Source: Schlegelella aquatica (GTDB lineage: Bacteria; Pseudomonadota; Gammaproteobacteria; Burkholderiales; Burkholderiaceae_C). Taken from it: a DNA stretch of 64,000 bases. Within the stretch, counting starts at the first letter, position 1. Every line of letters starts with the position of its first letter. Of the stretch, positions 11,590 through 20,545 are shown piece after piece. The stretch lies in the NCBI RefSeq assembly GCF_026013905.1, contig NZ_CP110257.1, positions 1,798,001-1,862,000 on the forward strand. The letters run 5' to 3'. The position numbers were made by a program, and so were the translations under genes. Below the pieces are notes generated by a model. It had not been told where the DNA came from and searched no databases. It saw only the letters and a program-made list of their open reading frames with translations.

Positions 11590-11886
11590 TCACCGCGAGC
11601 GCGGCCGCTTGTCCTTGTGCTGCCGGTAGCGCAAGCGCCGCGCCTCTTTCGGGTCCACCACCAGCGGCCGGTAGATCTCGACGCGGTCACGTTCCCGCAG
11701 CGCGCTGTCGAGCGGCTGCACACGTCCCCAGACCCCCACGCCGTGCGATTGAAGGTCGATCTCGGGGTGCCGTTCGAGCACGCCGCTGGCCCTCAGGGCG
11801 TGCAGCACGGTCGAACCTTCGGCGAGGTCGAGTTCCACGTGGTCGACCTGGCCAGGCCCGGGGGCGTAGAGCACCTCGACGCGCAT
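11590..11886 (-). CDS. rnfH: RnfH/UPF0125 family ubiquitin-fold protein
   Basis: A 98-residue beta-grasp protein from the ATG at 11886 (MRVEVLYAPGPGQ). Family features are the N-terminal strand, the hydrophobic VLHALRASGV helix, VGVWGRVQPLDSALRERDRVEIYRP (shown in part as GVWGR and VEIYRPL) and a basic tail. RnfH proteins are encoded next to ratA in many Proteobacteria, as here, where only two bases separate the genes. Biochemical role is not established. Confidence 0.85.
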   Translation of the reverse strand: MRVEVLYAPGPGQVDHVELDLAEGSTVLHALRASGVLERHPEIDLQSHGVGVWGRVQPLDSALRERDRVEIYRPLVVDPKEARRLRYRQHKDKRPRSR

Positions 11887-11888
11887 CT

Positions 11889-12338
11889 TCAACGCGCTCC
11901 GTACACCTGCTCGGCCCGTTTGACGAACGAGTCGACCAGCGTGTTGGCGATGCGGTCGAACACCGGGCTCACGATGGCCTGGAGCGTCGCGCTCGAGAAG
12001 GCGTACCGCAGGTCGAGCTCGACCTTGCAGGCTGGCGGGCTGCCAGGCGCGCTGAGCGGCACGAAGCGCCACTCGCCTTCGAGCAGCGAGAACGGGCCAT
12101 CCACGAGCGTGACCACGACGCTTTGCCCCGCCACGTGGGTGTTGCGGGTGGTGAAGGCATGATGCAAACCGGCGTAGCGCAGCGTGAGGCGTGCCGTCAT
12201 CTGATCGCCCGACTCCTCCAGCACCTCGGCCTTCTCACACCACGGCAGGAAGCTCGGATAGTCCCTCACGCGCGTCACGAGCTCGTACATCTCCTGCGCC
12301 GAGTACCAGAGCAGAACCGACTTCTTGACGTGCTTCAT
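11889..12338 (-). CDS. ratA: RatA/COQ10-type START-domain protein
   Basis: A 149-residue single-domain protein of the polyketide cyclase/START superfamily. Typical segments are [21 protein letters not shown], here starting at the ATG at 12338, then YPSFLPWC and [13 protein letters not shown]. Relatives are the ubiquinone-binding COQ10 proteins and E. coli RatA, which was described as inhibiting ribosome subunit association. An ATG nine bases upstream (12347) is an alternative start. It is divergent from smpB across 46 bases, a conserved arrangement, and followed closely by rnfH. Confidence 0.9.
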   Translation of the reverse strand: MKHVKKSVLLWYSAQEMYELVTRVRDYPSFLPWCEKAEVLEESGDQMTARLTLRYAGLHHAFTTRNTHVAGQSVVVTLVDGPFSLLEGEWRFVPLSAPGSPPACKVELDLRYAFSSATLQAIVSPVFDRIANTLVDSFVKRAEQVYGAR

Positions 12339-12384
12339 AGAATGCACGGATTGTAGTGAGCGACTTCGCCCTCACCTTGCCGCC

Positions 12385-12849
12385 ATGTCCATCGCAGAAA
12401 ACCGCAAAGCCCGTTTCAACTACCTGATCGAGGAACGCTTCGAGGCGGGCATCGTGCTGGAAGGCTGGGAGGTCAAGGCCATCCGCGCCGGCCAGGTGCA
12501 GCTGACCGACGGCTACGTCGTCATCAAGGACGGCGAGCTGTTCCTGATCGGCTGCCGCATCAACGCCCTGCGCACCGCCTCCACCCATGTGCGCCCGGAG
12601 GCCGATCGCACCAAGAAGCTCCTGATGCACAAGGACCAGATCCGGCGCCTGGTCGGCAAGGTCGAGCAGAAGGGCTACACCCTGGTGCCGCTCGACCTGC
12701 ATTACAAGGGCGGCCGGGTGAAGGCCGAGATCGCGCTGGCCAAGGGCAAGCAGTTGCACGACAAGCGCGAGACCGAGAAAAAGCGCGACTGGGAACGCGA
12801 AAAGGGCCGGCTGATGAGACACAAAGTCTCATCCAACCCGAAGGGTTGA
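12385..12849 (+). CDS. smpB: SsrA-binding protein SmpB
   Basis: Small basic protein that carries tmRNA to stalled ribosomes in trans-translation. 154 residues from the ATG at 12385 ([16 protein letters not shown]). Family motifs include [20 protein letters not shown] and the basic C-terminal tail [15 protein letters not shown], which mimics mRNA and anticodon in the A site. The extra tail VSSNPKG after RLMRHK is not typical. Its coding sequence lies in an 85-bp unit that is duplicated just downstream. No tmRNA gene is seen in the window. Confidence 0.95.
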   Translation: MSIAENRKARFNYLIEERFEAGIVLEGWEVKAIRAGQVQLTDGYVVIKDGELFLIGCRINALRTASTHVRPEADRTKKLLMHKDQIRRLVGKVEQKGYTLVPLDLHYKGGRVKAEIALAKGKQLHDKRETEKKRDWEREKGRLMRHKVSSNPKG

Positions 12850-12946
12850 GCGTCGAAGACGCGGAGGACCTTTGGGCGAACGCCAAAAGGGCCGGCTGAT
12901 GAGACACAAAGTCTCATCCAATCCGAAGGGTTGAGCGTCGAGGACG
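12800..12946. repeat. Tandem duplication of the smpB 3' end (85-bp offset)
   Basis: The stretch from 12800 (end of smpB, including the stop) recurs from 12885 with only a few substitutions over about 60 bases. Each copy holds a perfect hairpin GATGAGAC-ACAAA-GTCTCATC (8-bp stem) and the GGTTGAG that supplies the smpB stop. The second copy is untranslated and lies between smpB and the convergent PLP-enzyme gene. Confidence 0.85.
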
Positions 12947-12963
12947 GGGACGCCGCCGGGGGC

Positions 12964-14151
12964 TCAGTCGGTCCCTAGCGCGGCCAGGGCCTGCTCCAGA
13001 TCGGCGATCAGGTCCTCCGTGCGCTCGAGTCCGATGGCCAGGCGCACGAGCGCCCCGTTCCACCGCGGCGCGATGCTGCGCATGGCGCTCAGGCGGTACG
13101 GCACGGCCAGGCTCACGGGGCCGGCCCAGGAGTAGCCGAGCCGGAACACTCGCAGGGCGTCCACGAATCGCTCGACGGCCGGCCATTCGTGACGCTCGTG
13201 GAAGACCAGCGACACCAGGGCTGCGGCGCCCTTGCACAGCGCACGCCAATGCTCGTGGCCGGGGCTGGCGGCGAGCGCCGGGTGGAGCACCTGCACGATC
13301 TCGGGCCGGCTCTCGGCCCAGCGGGCGATGCGCCGGGCGCTCTCGTCCTGCGCTCGATAGCGCAGCGCGAGGCTCGGCAGGCCGCGCAGTACCAGCTCGG
13401 CGTCGTTCGCCCCGACGCCGATGCCGAAGCGGCTGTGCGTCATCATCAGCTGCTCGTGCAACGCCCGCTCCACGGTGGTGATGGAGCCCATCAGCACGTC
13501 GCCGCCGCCAGAGGGGTACTTGGTGAGTGCCTGGATGGCGACGTCCACGCCCAGGCCCTCCCCCAAGTCGAAGGGACGGAACGCGATGCCCGCCCCCCAA
13601 GTGTTGTCGAGTGCGACGGTCACGCCCCGCTCGCGCGCCGCGCGCACCAGCCCGCGCAGGTCGGGGAACTCCAACGTGACCGAACCGGCCGCCTCGACCC
13701 ACAGCAGTCGGGTGCGCTCGGTGATCACGGCCGCCAGCGCTTCGGCGCCCCCCATCGGATCGTAGATGCGGTGGCCGATACCGTAGCGGGCGAGTTCGTG
13801 CATCGCGAGCTCGCGGCTGGGCCCGTACACGTTGTCGGGCAGCAGAACCTCGTCACCGGATCGCAGCAGCGAGAGGTTGACCAGCATGATGGCCTGCAGG
13901 CCGCTGCTGGTCAGCAGCGTGTGGCGGCCGCCTTCGAGCGTCGCGATGCGCTCCTCCAGGGTGAAGGTGGTCGGAGTGCCGTGCAAGCCGTAGGTGTAGG
14001 CCGACTTGTCCTTCCAGCTGCGCGAGCGCATCGCCGCGACATTGGGGAAGAACACCGTCGAACCCTTGTGCACGCCGATCGCGGGCGACTCGAAGCCCTC
14101 CGGCGGACGGTACGGGTGATGGATGAGGTCCGTGCTGGGGTCGTGGCTCAT
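12964..14151 (-). CDS. metC: Trans-sulfuration PLP enzyme, probably cystathionine beta-lyase
   Basis: A 395-residue fold-type I PLP enzyme of the Cys/Met metabolism family. Visible signatures are YGLHGTPT near residue 55 (YxRxxNPT-like loop), SSGLQAI, DNTWGAGI and the Schiff-base lysine in QALTKYPSGGGD. The W in DNTWGAG and the overall sequence fit cystathionine beta-lyase, which cleaves cystathionine to homocysteine, pyruvate and ammonia. Gamma-lyase or gamma-synthase activity cannot be excluded from sequence alone. It is convergent with smpB and separated from rimO by 85 bases. Confidence 0.85.
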   Translation of the reverse strand: MSHDPSTDLIHHPYRPPEGFESPAIGVHKGSTVFFPNVAAMRSRSWKDKSAYTYGLHGTPTTFTLEERIATLEGGRHTLLTSSGLQAIMLVNLSLLRSGDEVLLPDNVYGPSRELAMHELARYGIGHRIYDPMGGAEALAAVITERTRLLWVEAAGSVTLEFPDLRGLVRAARERGVTVALDNTWGAGIAFRPFDLGEGLGVDVAIQALTKYPSGGGDVLMGSITTVERALHEQLMMTHSRFGIGVGANDAELVLRGLPSLALRYRAQDESARRIARWAESRPEIVQVLHPALAASPGHEHWRALCKGAAALVSLVFHERHEWPAVERFVDALRVFRLGYSWAGPVSLAVPYRLSAMRSIAPRWNGALVRLAIGLERTEDLIADLEQALAALGTD

Positions 14152-14236
14152 GGGTCTCCCTTCGGGTTGCCTTGCACACCGCCCGCACGGGGTGGCGAGG
14201 CGCTGTCGTCCAGTGGCCGGGCGGCCGTGCCGGCCG

Positions 14237-15649
14237 TCACACCGGCACGGCGATCAGGTCGTGGCCCTCGGCGGCGACGATGCGGGCCTTGGTGAACTCG
14301 CCGACCTTCAAGGTCTTGGACGCCTTCTCCGGCGGCAGGAGCTTCACGACCCCGTCGATCTCCGGTGCATCGGCGTAGCTGCGCCCCACCCCGCCCTTGC
14401 GGCCCAAGGCCGGTGCGGAATCGACCAGCACCTGCATCGTGGCGCCGACCCGGCGCTGGAGCCTGGCGGTCGAAACCGCCTCGGCCACCGCCATGAAACG
14501 CGCCCTGCGCTCCTCGCGCACCTCGTCGGGCAGTGCACCCGGCAGGCCGTTGGCGGCAGCGCCTCGCACCGGCGAGTAAGCGAAGCAGCCGGCGCGGTCG
14601 ATCTGGGCCTCGCGCATGAAATCGAGCAGGTACTGGAACTCGGCTTCGGTTTCGCCGGGGAAGCCGGCGATGAAGGTGCTGCGGATGACGATCTCGGGGC
14701 AGATCTCCCGCCAGCGCTGAATGCGTTCGAGGTTCTTCTCGCCGTCGGCGGGACGCTTCATCCGCTTGAGCACGTCGGGGTGAGCGTGCTGGAACGGAAC
14801 GTCCAGATACGGCAGCACCTTGCCTTCGGCCATCAGGGGGACGATCTCGTCGACATGGGGGTACGGGTAGACGTAGTGCAGCCGCACCCAGGCACCATGG
14901 CGCTCGGCCAGATCGCCCAGAGCATGGACCAGATCCAGCATCCGCGTGCGCACCGGCCGGCCGTTCCAGAACCCGGTGCGGTACTTCACGTCCACGCCGT
15001 AGGCGCTGGTGTCCTGGCTGATGACGAGCAGCTCCTTGACGCCCGCCTCCAAGAGCCGCTGCGCCTCGCCCAGCACCTCGCCGATGGGCCGCGAGACCAG
15101 ATCGCCCCGCATCGAGGGGATGATGCAGAAGGTGCAGCGGTGGTTGCAGCCCTCGCTGATCTTGAGATAGGCATAGTGCTTGGGCGTGAGCTTCACGCCG
15201 GTCGGGGGCACCAGGTCCACGAACGGATCATGCGGCTTGGGCACGTGCCGGTGGACGGCGTCCATCACCTCCTGCGTGGCGTGCGGGCCGGTGACGGCCA
15301 AAACCTTGGGGTGCACCTGGCGAACGAGGTTCTCGCCGCTCTCACCCGTCCTGGCGCCCAGGCACCCCGTGACGATGACCTTTCCGTTCTCGGCCAGTGC
15401 CTCGCCGATGGTGTCGAGGCTTTCCTTCACCGCGTCGTCGATGAAGCCGCAGGTGTTGACGATGACGAGATCCGCACCCTGGAAGGTCTTGGACGTCTCG
15501 TAGCCTTCTGCACGCAGCTGGGTGAGGATCAGCTCGGAGTCGGTGAGCGCCTTCGGGCAGCCCAGGCTGACGAAGCCGATACGGGGTGCGGCAGCCCCGT
15601 CGCCGGGCAACTGGGCGACCGTCGGAGTGTCGTAGGAGGTCGAGGACAT
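14237..15649 (-). CDS. rimO: Ribosomal protein S12 methylthiotransferase RimO
   Basis: Radical SAM enzyme that adds a methylthio group to the conserved aspartate of ribosomal protein S12. 470 residues from the ATG at 15649. N-terminal UPF0004 domain with three Fe-S cysteines ([27 protein letters not shown]). Radical SAM motif CNHRCTFC in the middle. C-terminal TRAM domain ending DLIAVPV. The SLGCPK and GCNHRC segments distinguish RimO from MiaB. The frame stays open far upstream through phaR, but that part is antisense or out-of-phase shadow. Confidence 0.96.
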   Translation of the reverse strand: MSSTSYDTPTVAQLPGDGAAAPRIGFVSLGCPKALTDSELILTQLRAEGYETSKTFQGADLVIVNTCGFIDDAVKESLDTIGEALAENGKVIVTGCLGARTGESGENLVRQVHPKVLAVTGPHATQEVMDAVHRHVPKPHDPFVDLVPPTGVKLTPKHYAYLKISEGCNHRCTFCIIPSMRGDLVSRPIGEVLGEAQRLLEAGVKELLVISQDTSAYGVDVKYRTGFWNGRPVRTRMLDLVHALGDLAERHGAWVRLHYVYPYPHVDEIVPLMAEGKVLPYLDVPFQHAHPDVLKRMKRPADGEKNLERIQRWREICPEIVIRSTFIAGFPGETEAEFQYLLDFMREAQIDRAGCFAYSPVRGAAANGLPGALPDEVREERRARFMAVAEAVSTARLQRRVGATMQVLVDSAPALGRKGGVGRSYADAPEIDGVVKLLPPEKASKTLKVGEFTKARIVAAEGHDLIAVPV

Positions 15650-15672
15650 GATCCCCGGATTTTCGCCGATCC

Positions 15673-15706
15673 GGGGCCCTGCCGCCCTCGAAGCGGCAGG
15701 GGGCCC
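15673..15706. terminator. Strong hairpin just after phaR
   Basis: GGGCCCTGCCGC and GCGGCAGGGGGCCC form a stable, slightly bulged stem with a 6-7 base loop immediately after the phaR stop. There is no U-run, so it could act as an RNA-stabilising or partially terminating structure between phaR and rimO. Confidence 0.45.
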
Positions 15707-15708
15707 GC

Positions 15709-16290
15709 CTAGCGCTTGTTCGCGCCGGGGAAGCCGCCGAACCCGGGCATGAGGGATTCGGCCTGCTTCTGCATCTGCTCCTGCATCTGCACGAAGATGT
15801 TCTTCGACTGCTCGAGGTAGTTCGTCATCAGGCCTTGCATCATCGGCGCCTGGACCTTCATGAACTGCGTCCAGAGCTCCGGGCTGAAGCTCTTCGGGTC
15901 GTACATGCCCTTGGACTGCTCGGCGAACCGGTTCTGCATCTCGATGAAGGCCTGGATGTTCTTCTCGAGATAGGAACCCATCAACCCCTGCATGGTGTGC
16001 CCGTAGAAGCGGATGATCTGCGCCAGCATGTTCGTCGAGAACATCGGCACCCCGCCCGTCTCTTCCTCGAGGATGATCTGCAGCAGGATGCTGCGGGTGA
16101 TGTCCTCGTTGGTCTTGGCATCCCGCACGACGAACTCCTGGCCGTCGAGGACCATCTTCTTGACGTCGGCCAAGGTGATGTAGCTGCTCGTCTGCGTGTC
16201 GTAGAGGCGCCGGTTGGGGTACTTCTTGAGGGTGCGAATGGCGTGCGATGGGGCCTCGTCGCCCGTGTGATCGCATTTCGCTTGGGCCAT
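15709..16290 (-). CDS. phaR: Polyhydroxyalkanoate synthesis repressor PhaR
   Basis: A 193-residue DNA- and PHB-binding regulator that represses phasin genes until PHB granules form. The start is the ATG at 16290 ([12 protein letters not shown]). The N-terminal DNA-binding region shows [19 protein letters not shown] and the PHB accumulation domains follow ([22 protein letters not shown]-like [11 protein letters not shown]). The C-terminal half is rich in Met, Gln and Phe and probably binds the granule surface. The phaCAB genes are not in the window. A 3-hydroxybutyrate dehydrogenase is encoded 7.5 kb away. Confidence 0.93.
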   Translation of the reverse strand: MAQAKCDHTGDEAPSHAIRTLKKYPNRRLYDTQTSSYITLADVKKMVLDGQEFVVRDAKTNEDITRSILLQIILEEETGGVPMFSTNMLAQIIRFYGHTMQGLMGSYLEKNIQAFIEMQNRFAEQSKGMYDPKSFSPELWTQFMKVQAPMMQGLMTNYLEQSKNIFVQMQEQMQKQAESLMPGFGGFPGANKR

Positions 16291-16628
16291 GAATCTTCTC
16301 CAGCAGGTGCGCCGCACAGGCGCACAGCTCATTGATTCTAGGTGGGGGCGCGGCGGCGGCTGCCCGAGGGTTTCCCCAGGGGAATGAGCGGCCCCCGGCA
16401 GGAAACGAGCCCCGATTCCATCGGTTCAGGGCAACGTCCATTCCCGCCCTTGCGCAGGCCCGCGCACGGCAGTGAGGAACCATCCTGACGCGCATGGCCT
16501 CCATGTTCCCTGTGCCGGCTCTCGATGTTGCCCAGGGGGTTCGGCGACACGGGCTCGCGAACGGCGGTCCCCTTCGCCTTCATGGCCTCCACAATCCACC
16601 CGTTCCCACCAGCAAAAGGACCACCGGC
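16291..16628. other. Intergenic region between divergent phaR and the P-type ATPase
   Basis: About 340 bases. The ATPase frame is open back to 16494, but that part ([11 protein letters not shown]...) lacks family similarity. I see no clear promoter hexamers. A short direct repeat CATGGCCTCCA occurs near 16494 and 16582. Confidence 0.35.
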
Positions 16629-19349
16629 GTGCCGCCGACCACCACCGATGATCCCGACACCACAGCCCCTTGGCATGCCCTGAGTGTCGAGGAGGCGCTT
16701 CGTCGCTGTGGCACCGATCCGCAGCACGGGCTGGATGCGCAGGCCGCCCTGCGCCTCCTCGCGCAGTACGGGCCCAACGCCCTGCCCGAACCGCCGCCCC
16801 GGCCCCTTTGGCGGACCTTCGCGCGCCAGTTCAAGAGCCCGCTGATCTACATCCTGTTTGCAGCGTCCGTGCTGGCGGTCGCGCTCGGCCACCGTGGCGA
16901 CGCCGGTGTGATCCTCGCGGTCGTGCTGGTCAACGCGATGATCGGCACCTTCCAGGAGGGTCGGGCCGAGCGGTCGATGGCCGCCTTGCGGCGGCTGTCG
17001 ACCCTGCACGTTCGCGTGCGGCGCGGTGGAGTGGAACATTCGGTGCAGGCCGCCGAGCTCGTGCCCGGCGACCTGATGCTGCTGTCGGCCGGCGATGCGG
17101 TGGCGGCCGACGCGAGGCTGCTGGAGGACGCGCAGTTGCAGGTGGCCGAGGCGGCCCTGACCGGCGAATCGGTCCCGGTCAGCAAGTCCTCCACGGCCGT
17201 CCCCGAGGCCACCGGCCTCGCCGACCGACGCGACATGGTGTATGCGGGCACGCACGTCACGGCCGGTCGGGCGGTCGCACTGGTCATCGCCACCGGCGAG
17301 CGCACGGAGGTCGGCCGCATTGCCCGCCTGACCGAACACGCCGACGAGCCCAAGACACCGCTGGAGCGGCGGCTCGACCAGTTCGGCCGGGCACTCGTCG
17401 CAGCAGCGCTGGGCCTGTTCGTGCTGGTGGTGCTGCTCGGGATGTGGCGCTCGCTGCCCCTGCCCGACGTGCTGATGGTCGCGATCAGCCAGATGGTTTC
17501 GATGGTCCCCGAGGGCCTGCCGGTGGCGATGACGATCGCGCTGGCCGTCGGCATGCAACGCATGGCCGAGCGAGGCGCCCTCATCCGCCGTCTCTCGGCC
17601 GTCGAGACGCTCGGGTCGACGACCGTCATCTGCAGTGACAAGACCGGCACGTTGACCCGCAACGAGATCACGGCCGTCGAGCTCTGGCTGCCGGCGCCGG
17701 GCGGGCCCGGCCGTCGCATCACCGTGGGCGGCATCGGCTACGCGCCGCAAGGCGAGCTGCTCGAGGAAGGTCGGCCGGCGGATACGAGCGAGCCGTCACT
17801 GCACGACCTGCTTGCCGCGGCGGCCCTGTGCAACGATGCCGAACTCGCGCCCCCGGAGGAGGAACGCGCGGCCTGGACGGTACTGGGAGACCCGACGGAA
17901 GGAGCGCTCCTCGTCCTTGCGGCCAAGGCGGGCATCGATCTCGCCGCGCTGCGCGAGCAGTCGCCCCGTGAAACGGAGCTGCCGTTCGACTCCGACGCCA
18001 AGCTGATGGCCACGCGCCACCGTCTGCCGGGTGCGTGCCACACGGTGATGGTCAAAGGCGCACCGGAGGCCGTGCTGAGGCTGGCCAAGGGCATGCACCA
18101 CGACACCTTGGCCGCGGCCCGGGCGGCCTCCGAGGCGATGGCCTCGCGGGCGCTGCGCGTACTGGCCTTCGGCTCGGTGGACGACGGCGAGCTCGACCCG
18201 GCCCAAGGGTTCGACGCCCTGGCGGGACGGGTACGCCTGCTTGGCCTCGTCGGCCAGATCGACCCGCCTCGCGAGGAGGTGAAGGCCGCCGTCGCTGAGT
18301 GTCGCCGGGCGGGCATCCGGCCGGTGATGGTGACCGGCGACCACAAGCTCACGGGGCTGGCCATCGCCCGGGAACTGGGCATCGCGAGGCCCGGCGATCG
18401 CGCGGTGGACGGCATGGAGCTGGAGCGCATGGGCGAAGCAGAGCTGCGCGACGAGTTGCCGTCGATCGCCGTGTTCGCACGCGTGCAGCCCGCTCAGAAG
18501 CTGCGCATCGTCGAAGCACTGCAAGCGCGCGGCGAGGTGGTCGCAATGACCGGCGACGGCGTCAACGACGCCCCCGCCCTCGCTCGGGCCGACGTCGGGG
18601 TGGCCATGGGCGTGACGGGCACCGAGGTGGCCAAGAGCGCATCCAAGATCGTGGTCACCGATGACAACTTCGCCACCATCGTCGCGGCCGTCGAGCAGGG
18701 TCGGGTCGTCTACAACAACGTCAAGAAGGTGGTGCTCTACCTGTTTGCCACCTCGATGGCGGAAGTGCTGGTGCTGCTGCTGGCGTTGCTCGGCGGCTTT
18801 CCACTGCCGCTGGCGGCCGTCCAGATCCTGTGGATCAACATCGTCACGGAGGGCACGGTCACCGTGAACCTGGTGATGGACCCGCCGGAAGGCGACGAGA
18901 TGCGACGCCGCCCCGTCTCGAGGGACGACCGCTTGTTGGGCAAGGACATGCTGCAGCGCATTGCGCTGATGACCCCGACGATCGCGGCCGTCACCTTCGG
19001 CTGGTTTGCATGGCGGCTGTCGCAGGGGGTCCCCGAGGCCCTGGTGCGCACCGAGACCTTCACGGTGCTGGCCATGTGTCAGTGGTTCAACGTGCTGAAC
19101 TGCCAGTCGGCGACCGCCTCTGCCCTCGGGCCGCGGTTGTTGCGCAACCCATGGCTTGCCGGCGGACTGGCGTTGAGCGTCGGCCTGCAGATCGCCGTCC
19201 TCTATGCTCCGGCCATGAACACCCTCTTCCACACCGTGCCGTTACCACCGGCCTCGCTCATCCCTTTGGCGGCTTTGGCGAGCCTCGTACTGTGGGTGGA
19301 AGAAGCACGCAAGCTCCTGGTAGGCGCGACGCGCCCGAGGGGGGCATGA
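16629..19349 (+). CDS. P2-type cation-transporting P-type ATPase, probably Ca2+
   Basis: A 906-residue membrane pump from a GTG at 16629, preceded by AAAGGA ten bases upstream. Order: N-terminal cation ATPase domain (HALSVEEALRR), M1-M2, A-domain with ALTGESVPV, M4 with VPEGLP, the phosphorylated Asp at residue 337 in SDKTGTLTRNE, N-domain with VKGAPEAV, hinge TGDGVNDAPALA, and six C-terminal helices. The M4 PEGLP and M6 ILWINIVTEG resemble SERCA-type Ca2+ pumps, but the usual VTD is VTE here. The stop overlaps the start of a Na+/Ca2+ exchanger gene, which supports calcium as substrate. Confidence 0.88.
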   Translation: MPPTTTDDPDTTAPWHALSVEEALRRCGTDPQHGLDAQAALRLLAQYGPNALPEPPPRPLWRTFARQFKSPLIYILFAASVLAVALGHRGDAGVILAVVLVNAMIGTFQEGRAERSMAALRRLSTLHVRVRRGGVEHSVQAAELVPGDLMLLSAGDAVAADARLLEDAQLQVAEAALTGESVPVSKSSTAVPEATGLADRRDMVYAGTHVTAGRAVALVIATGERTEVGRIARLTEHADEPKTPLERRLDQFGRALVAAALGLFVLVVLLGMWRSLPLPDVLMVAISQMVSMVPEGLPVAMTIALAVGMQRMAERGALIRRLSAVETLGSTTVICSDKTGTLTRNEITAVELWLPAPGGPGRRITVGGIGYAPQGELLEEGRPADTSEPSLHDLLAAAALCNDAELAPPEEERAAWTVLGDPTEGALLVLAAKAGIDLAALREQSPRETELPFDSDAKLMATRHRLPGACHTVMVKGAPEAVLRLAKGMHHDTLAAARAASEAMASRALRVLAFGSVDDGELDPAQGFDALAGRVRLLGLVGQIDPPREEVKAAVAECRRAGIRPVMVTGDHKLTGLAIARELGIARPGDRAVDGMELERMGEAELRDELPSIAVFARVQPAQKLRIVEALQARGEVVAMTGDGVNDAPALARADVGVAMGVTGTEVAKSASKIVVTDDNFATIVAAVEQGRVVYNNVKKVVLYLFATSMAEVLVLLLALLGGFPLPLAAVQILWINIVTEGTVTVNLVMDPPEGDEMRRRPVSRDDRLLGKDMLQRIALMTPTIAAVTFGWFAWRLSQGVPEALVRTETFTVLAMCQWFNVLNCQSATASALGPRLLRNPWLAGGLALSVGLQIAVLYAPAMNTLFHTVPLPPASLIPLAALASLVLWVEEARKLLVGATRPRGA

Positions 19350-20338
19350 CGATGGCGTGGGTGATCGCGCAATTCGCGCTGTGCGCCGCACTCATCGCAG
19401 TGGCGGGATACGTGCTGAGCGTGAGCGCCGACCGCCTCGCCGACACCTACGGCTGGGGCCGAGGCTGGGTGGGCCTCGCCTTGCTCGCCACCGTCACATC
19501 GCTGCCCGAGCTGGCCTGCGGCATCAGCGCCGTCGTGTGGGTGGACGCGCCGAACCTCGCGGTCGGCAACGTCCTCGGGGCCTGCGTGTTCAATCTCCTG
19601 TTCCTGGCCGTCGTCGATCTGCTCCAGCGCTACGAGCCGATGTACCGGCAAGCCAGTGCTTCACATCTGCTCGCTGCTGCTTTCGGGGTCGTGATGCTGG
19701 GATTCGTCGTGATCAGCCTGATGCTCGGTGCGCGGGCCCCCGTGGCGTTCAACCTCGGGCTGTACAGCCCTGTGCTGCTGGCGCTGTATCTGCTCGGTCT
19801 GCGGTGCGTGTTCGCCCACGAGGGTGCTCGCTCCACTCCAACCGGCCGCGGCACGCGCACCTCCCCCACACGCGACCTGCGACGTTTCGGCGCCGCCGCG
19901 CTCGTGGTGCTGGCTGCGGGCAGCTGGCTTCCCAACCTGGCCGACGAACTGGCGACTCAGCTGGGCTGGAGCCGCAGCTTCGTGGGCACCCTGTTCATGG
20001 CTGTCGTCACGACGCTGCCCGAGGTCGCCGTCACGCTCTCGGCGCTGCGGCTGGGGGCCTTGGACATGGCCATTGGCAACCTGCTGGGCAGCAATCTGTT
20101 CAATCTGATCATCCTGGCCGTGGACGACCTGTTCTACCTGCGCGGCCCCCTGCTGGCGGACGCATCGCCCGTGCACGTGGGCACCTCGGGAGCCGCCGTG
20201 ATGATGACGGGCCTGGTGATCGTGGGCCTGGTGATGCGGCCGCGGGGCCGCGTGCTCCGCTCGGTCAGCTGGATCAGCGTGGGGCTCCTGGCGGCCTACG
20301 GACTGAACGCAACCTTCGTCTTCTTGCACGGAGCGTGA
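19346..20338 (+). CDS. Na+/Ca2+ exchanger family protein (CaCA, YrbG-like)
   Basis: A 330-residue inner-membrane protein with about ten helices and the two inverted alpha repeats of the CaCA family: ATVTSLPELACG with VGNVLGACVFNLLFL in the first half and AVVTTLPEVAVT with IGNLLGSNLFNLIIL in the second. The TSLPE/TTLPE Glu residues are the ion ligands in the family. Its ATG overlaps the ATPase stop (ATGA), so pump and exchanger are translationally coupled and probably act together in calcium or related cation efflux. The reading frame upstream of 19346 is shadow sequence. Confidence 0.9.
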   Translation: MTMAWVIAQFALCAALIAVAGYVLSVSADRLADTYGWGRGWVGLALLATVTSLPELACGISAVVWVDAPNLAVGNVLGACVFNLLFLAVVDLLQRYEPMYRQASASHLLAAAFGVVMLGFVVISLMLGARAPVAFNLGLYSPVLLALYLLGLRCVFAHEGARSTPTGRGTRTSPTRDLRRFGAAALVVLAAGSWLPNLADELATQLGWSRSFVGTLFMAVVTTLPEVAVTLSALRLGALDMAIGNLLGSNLFNLIILAVDDLFYLRGPLLADASPVHVGTSGAAVMMTGLVIVGLVMRPRGRVLRSVSWISVGLLAAYGLNATFVFLHGA

Positions 20339-20380
20339 GCCGTCGCCACTGCCGTCGCTTTCGGCGGCAGTGCGAGCAAG

Positions 20381-20417
20381 AAGCAGAAAGCCCCGGCAGC
20401 CAAGGGCCCCGGGGCTT
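20381..20417 (-). terminator. Intrinsic terminator downstream of tRNA-Val
   Basis: On the minus strand AAGCCCCGG and CCGGGGCTT form a 9-bp stem followed by TTCTGCTTCTT. It sits just after the 3' end of the tRNA gene and so terminates that transcript. It may also stop the convergent exchanger mRNA. Confidence 0.75.
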
Positions 20418-20424
20418 CGGAATT

Positions 20425-20501
20425 TGGTAGGCGCGATTGGACTCGAACCAACGACCCCCACCATGTCAAGGTGGTGCTCTAACCAGCTGAGCTACGCGCC
20501 T
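20425..20501 (-). tRNA. tRNA-Val (anticodon GAC)
   Basis: The minus strand gives a complete cloverleaf of 77 bases including an encoded CCA. The acceptor stem AGGCGCG pairs with CGCGCCU, the D-arm contains AGCTCAGCTGGTTAGAGC, the anticodon stem CCACC/GGTGG closes the loop TTGACAT with anticodon GAC, and the T-arm GTTGG-TTCGAGT-CCAAT is standard. It is a single-gene unit with its own downstream hairpin. Confidence 0.96.
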
Positions 20502-20545
20502 GCGAAAGCTGAAACTATAGCATCACTTTGACGACCGAACAAGGC

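Noticed and set aside
11889..12347. Toxin-antitoxin system from the RatA name
   Set aside because: The neighbour rnfH is a conserved ubiquitin-fold protein, not a recognised antitoxin, and the pair is a widespread housekeeping arrangement.
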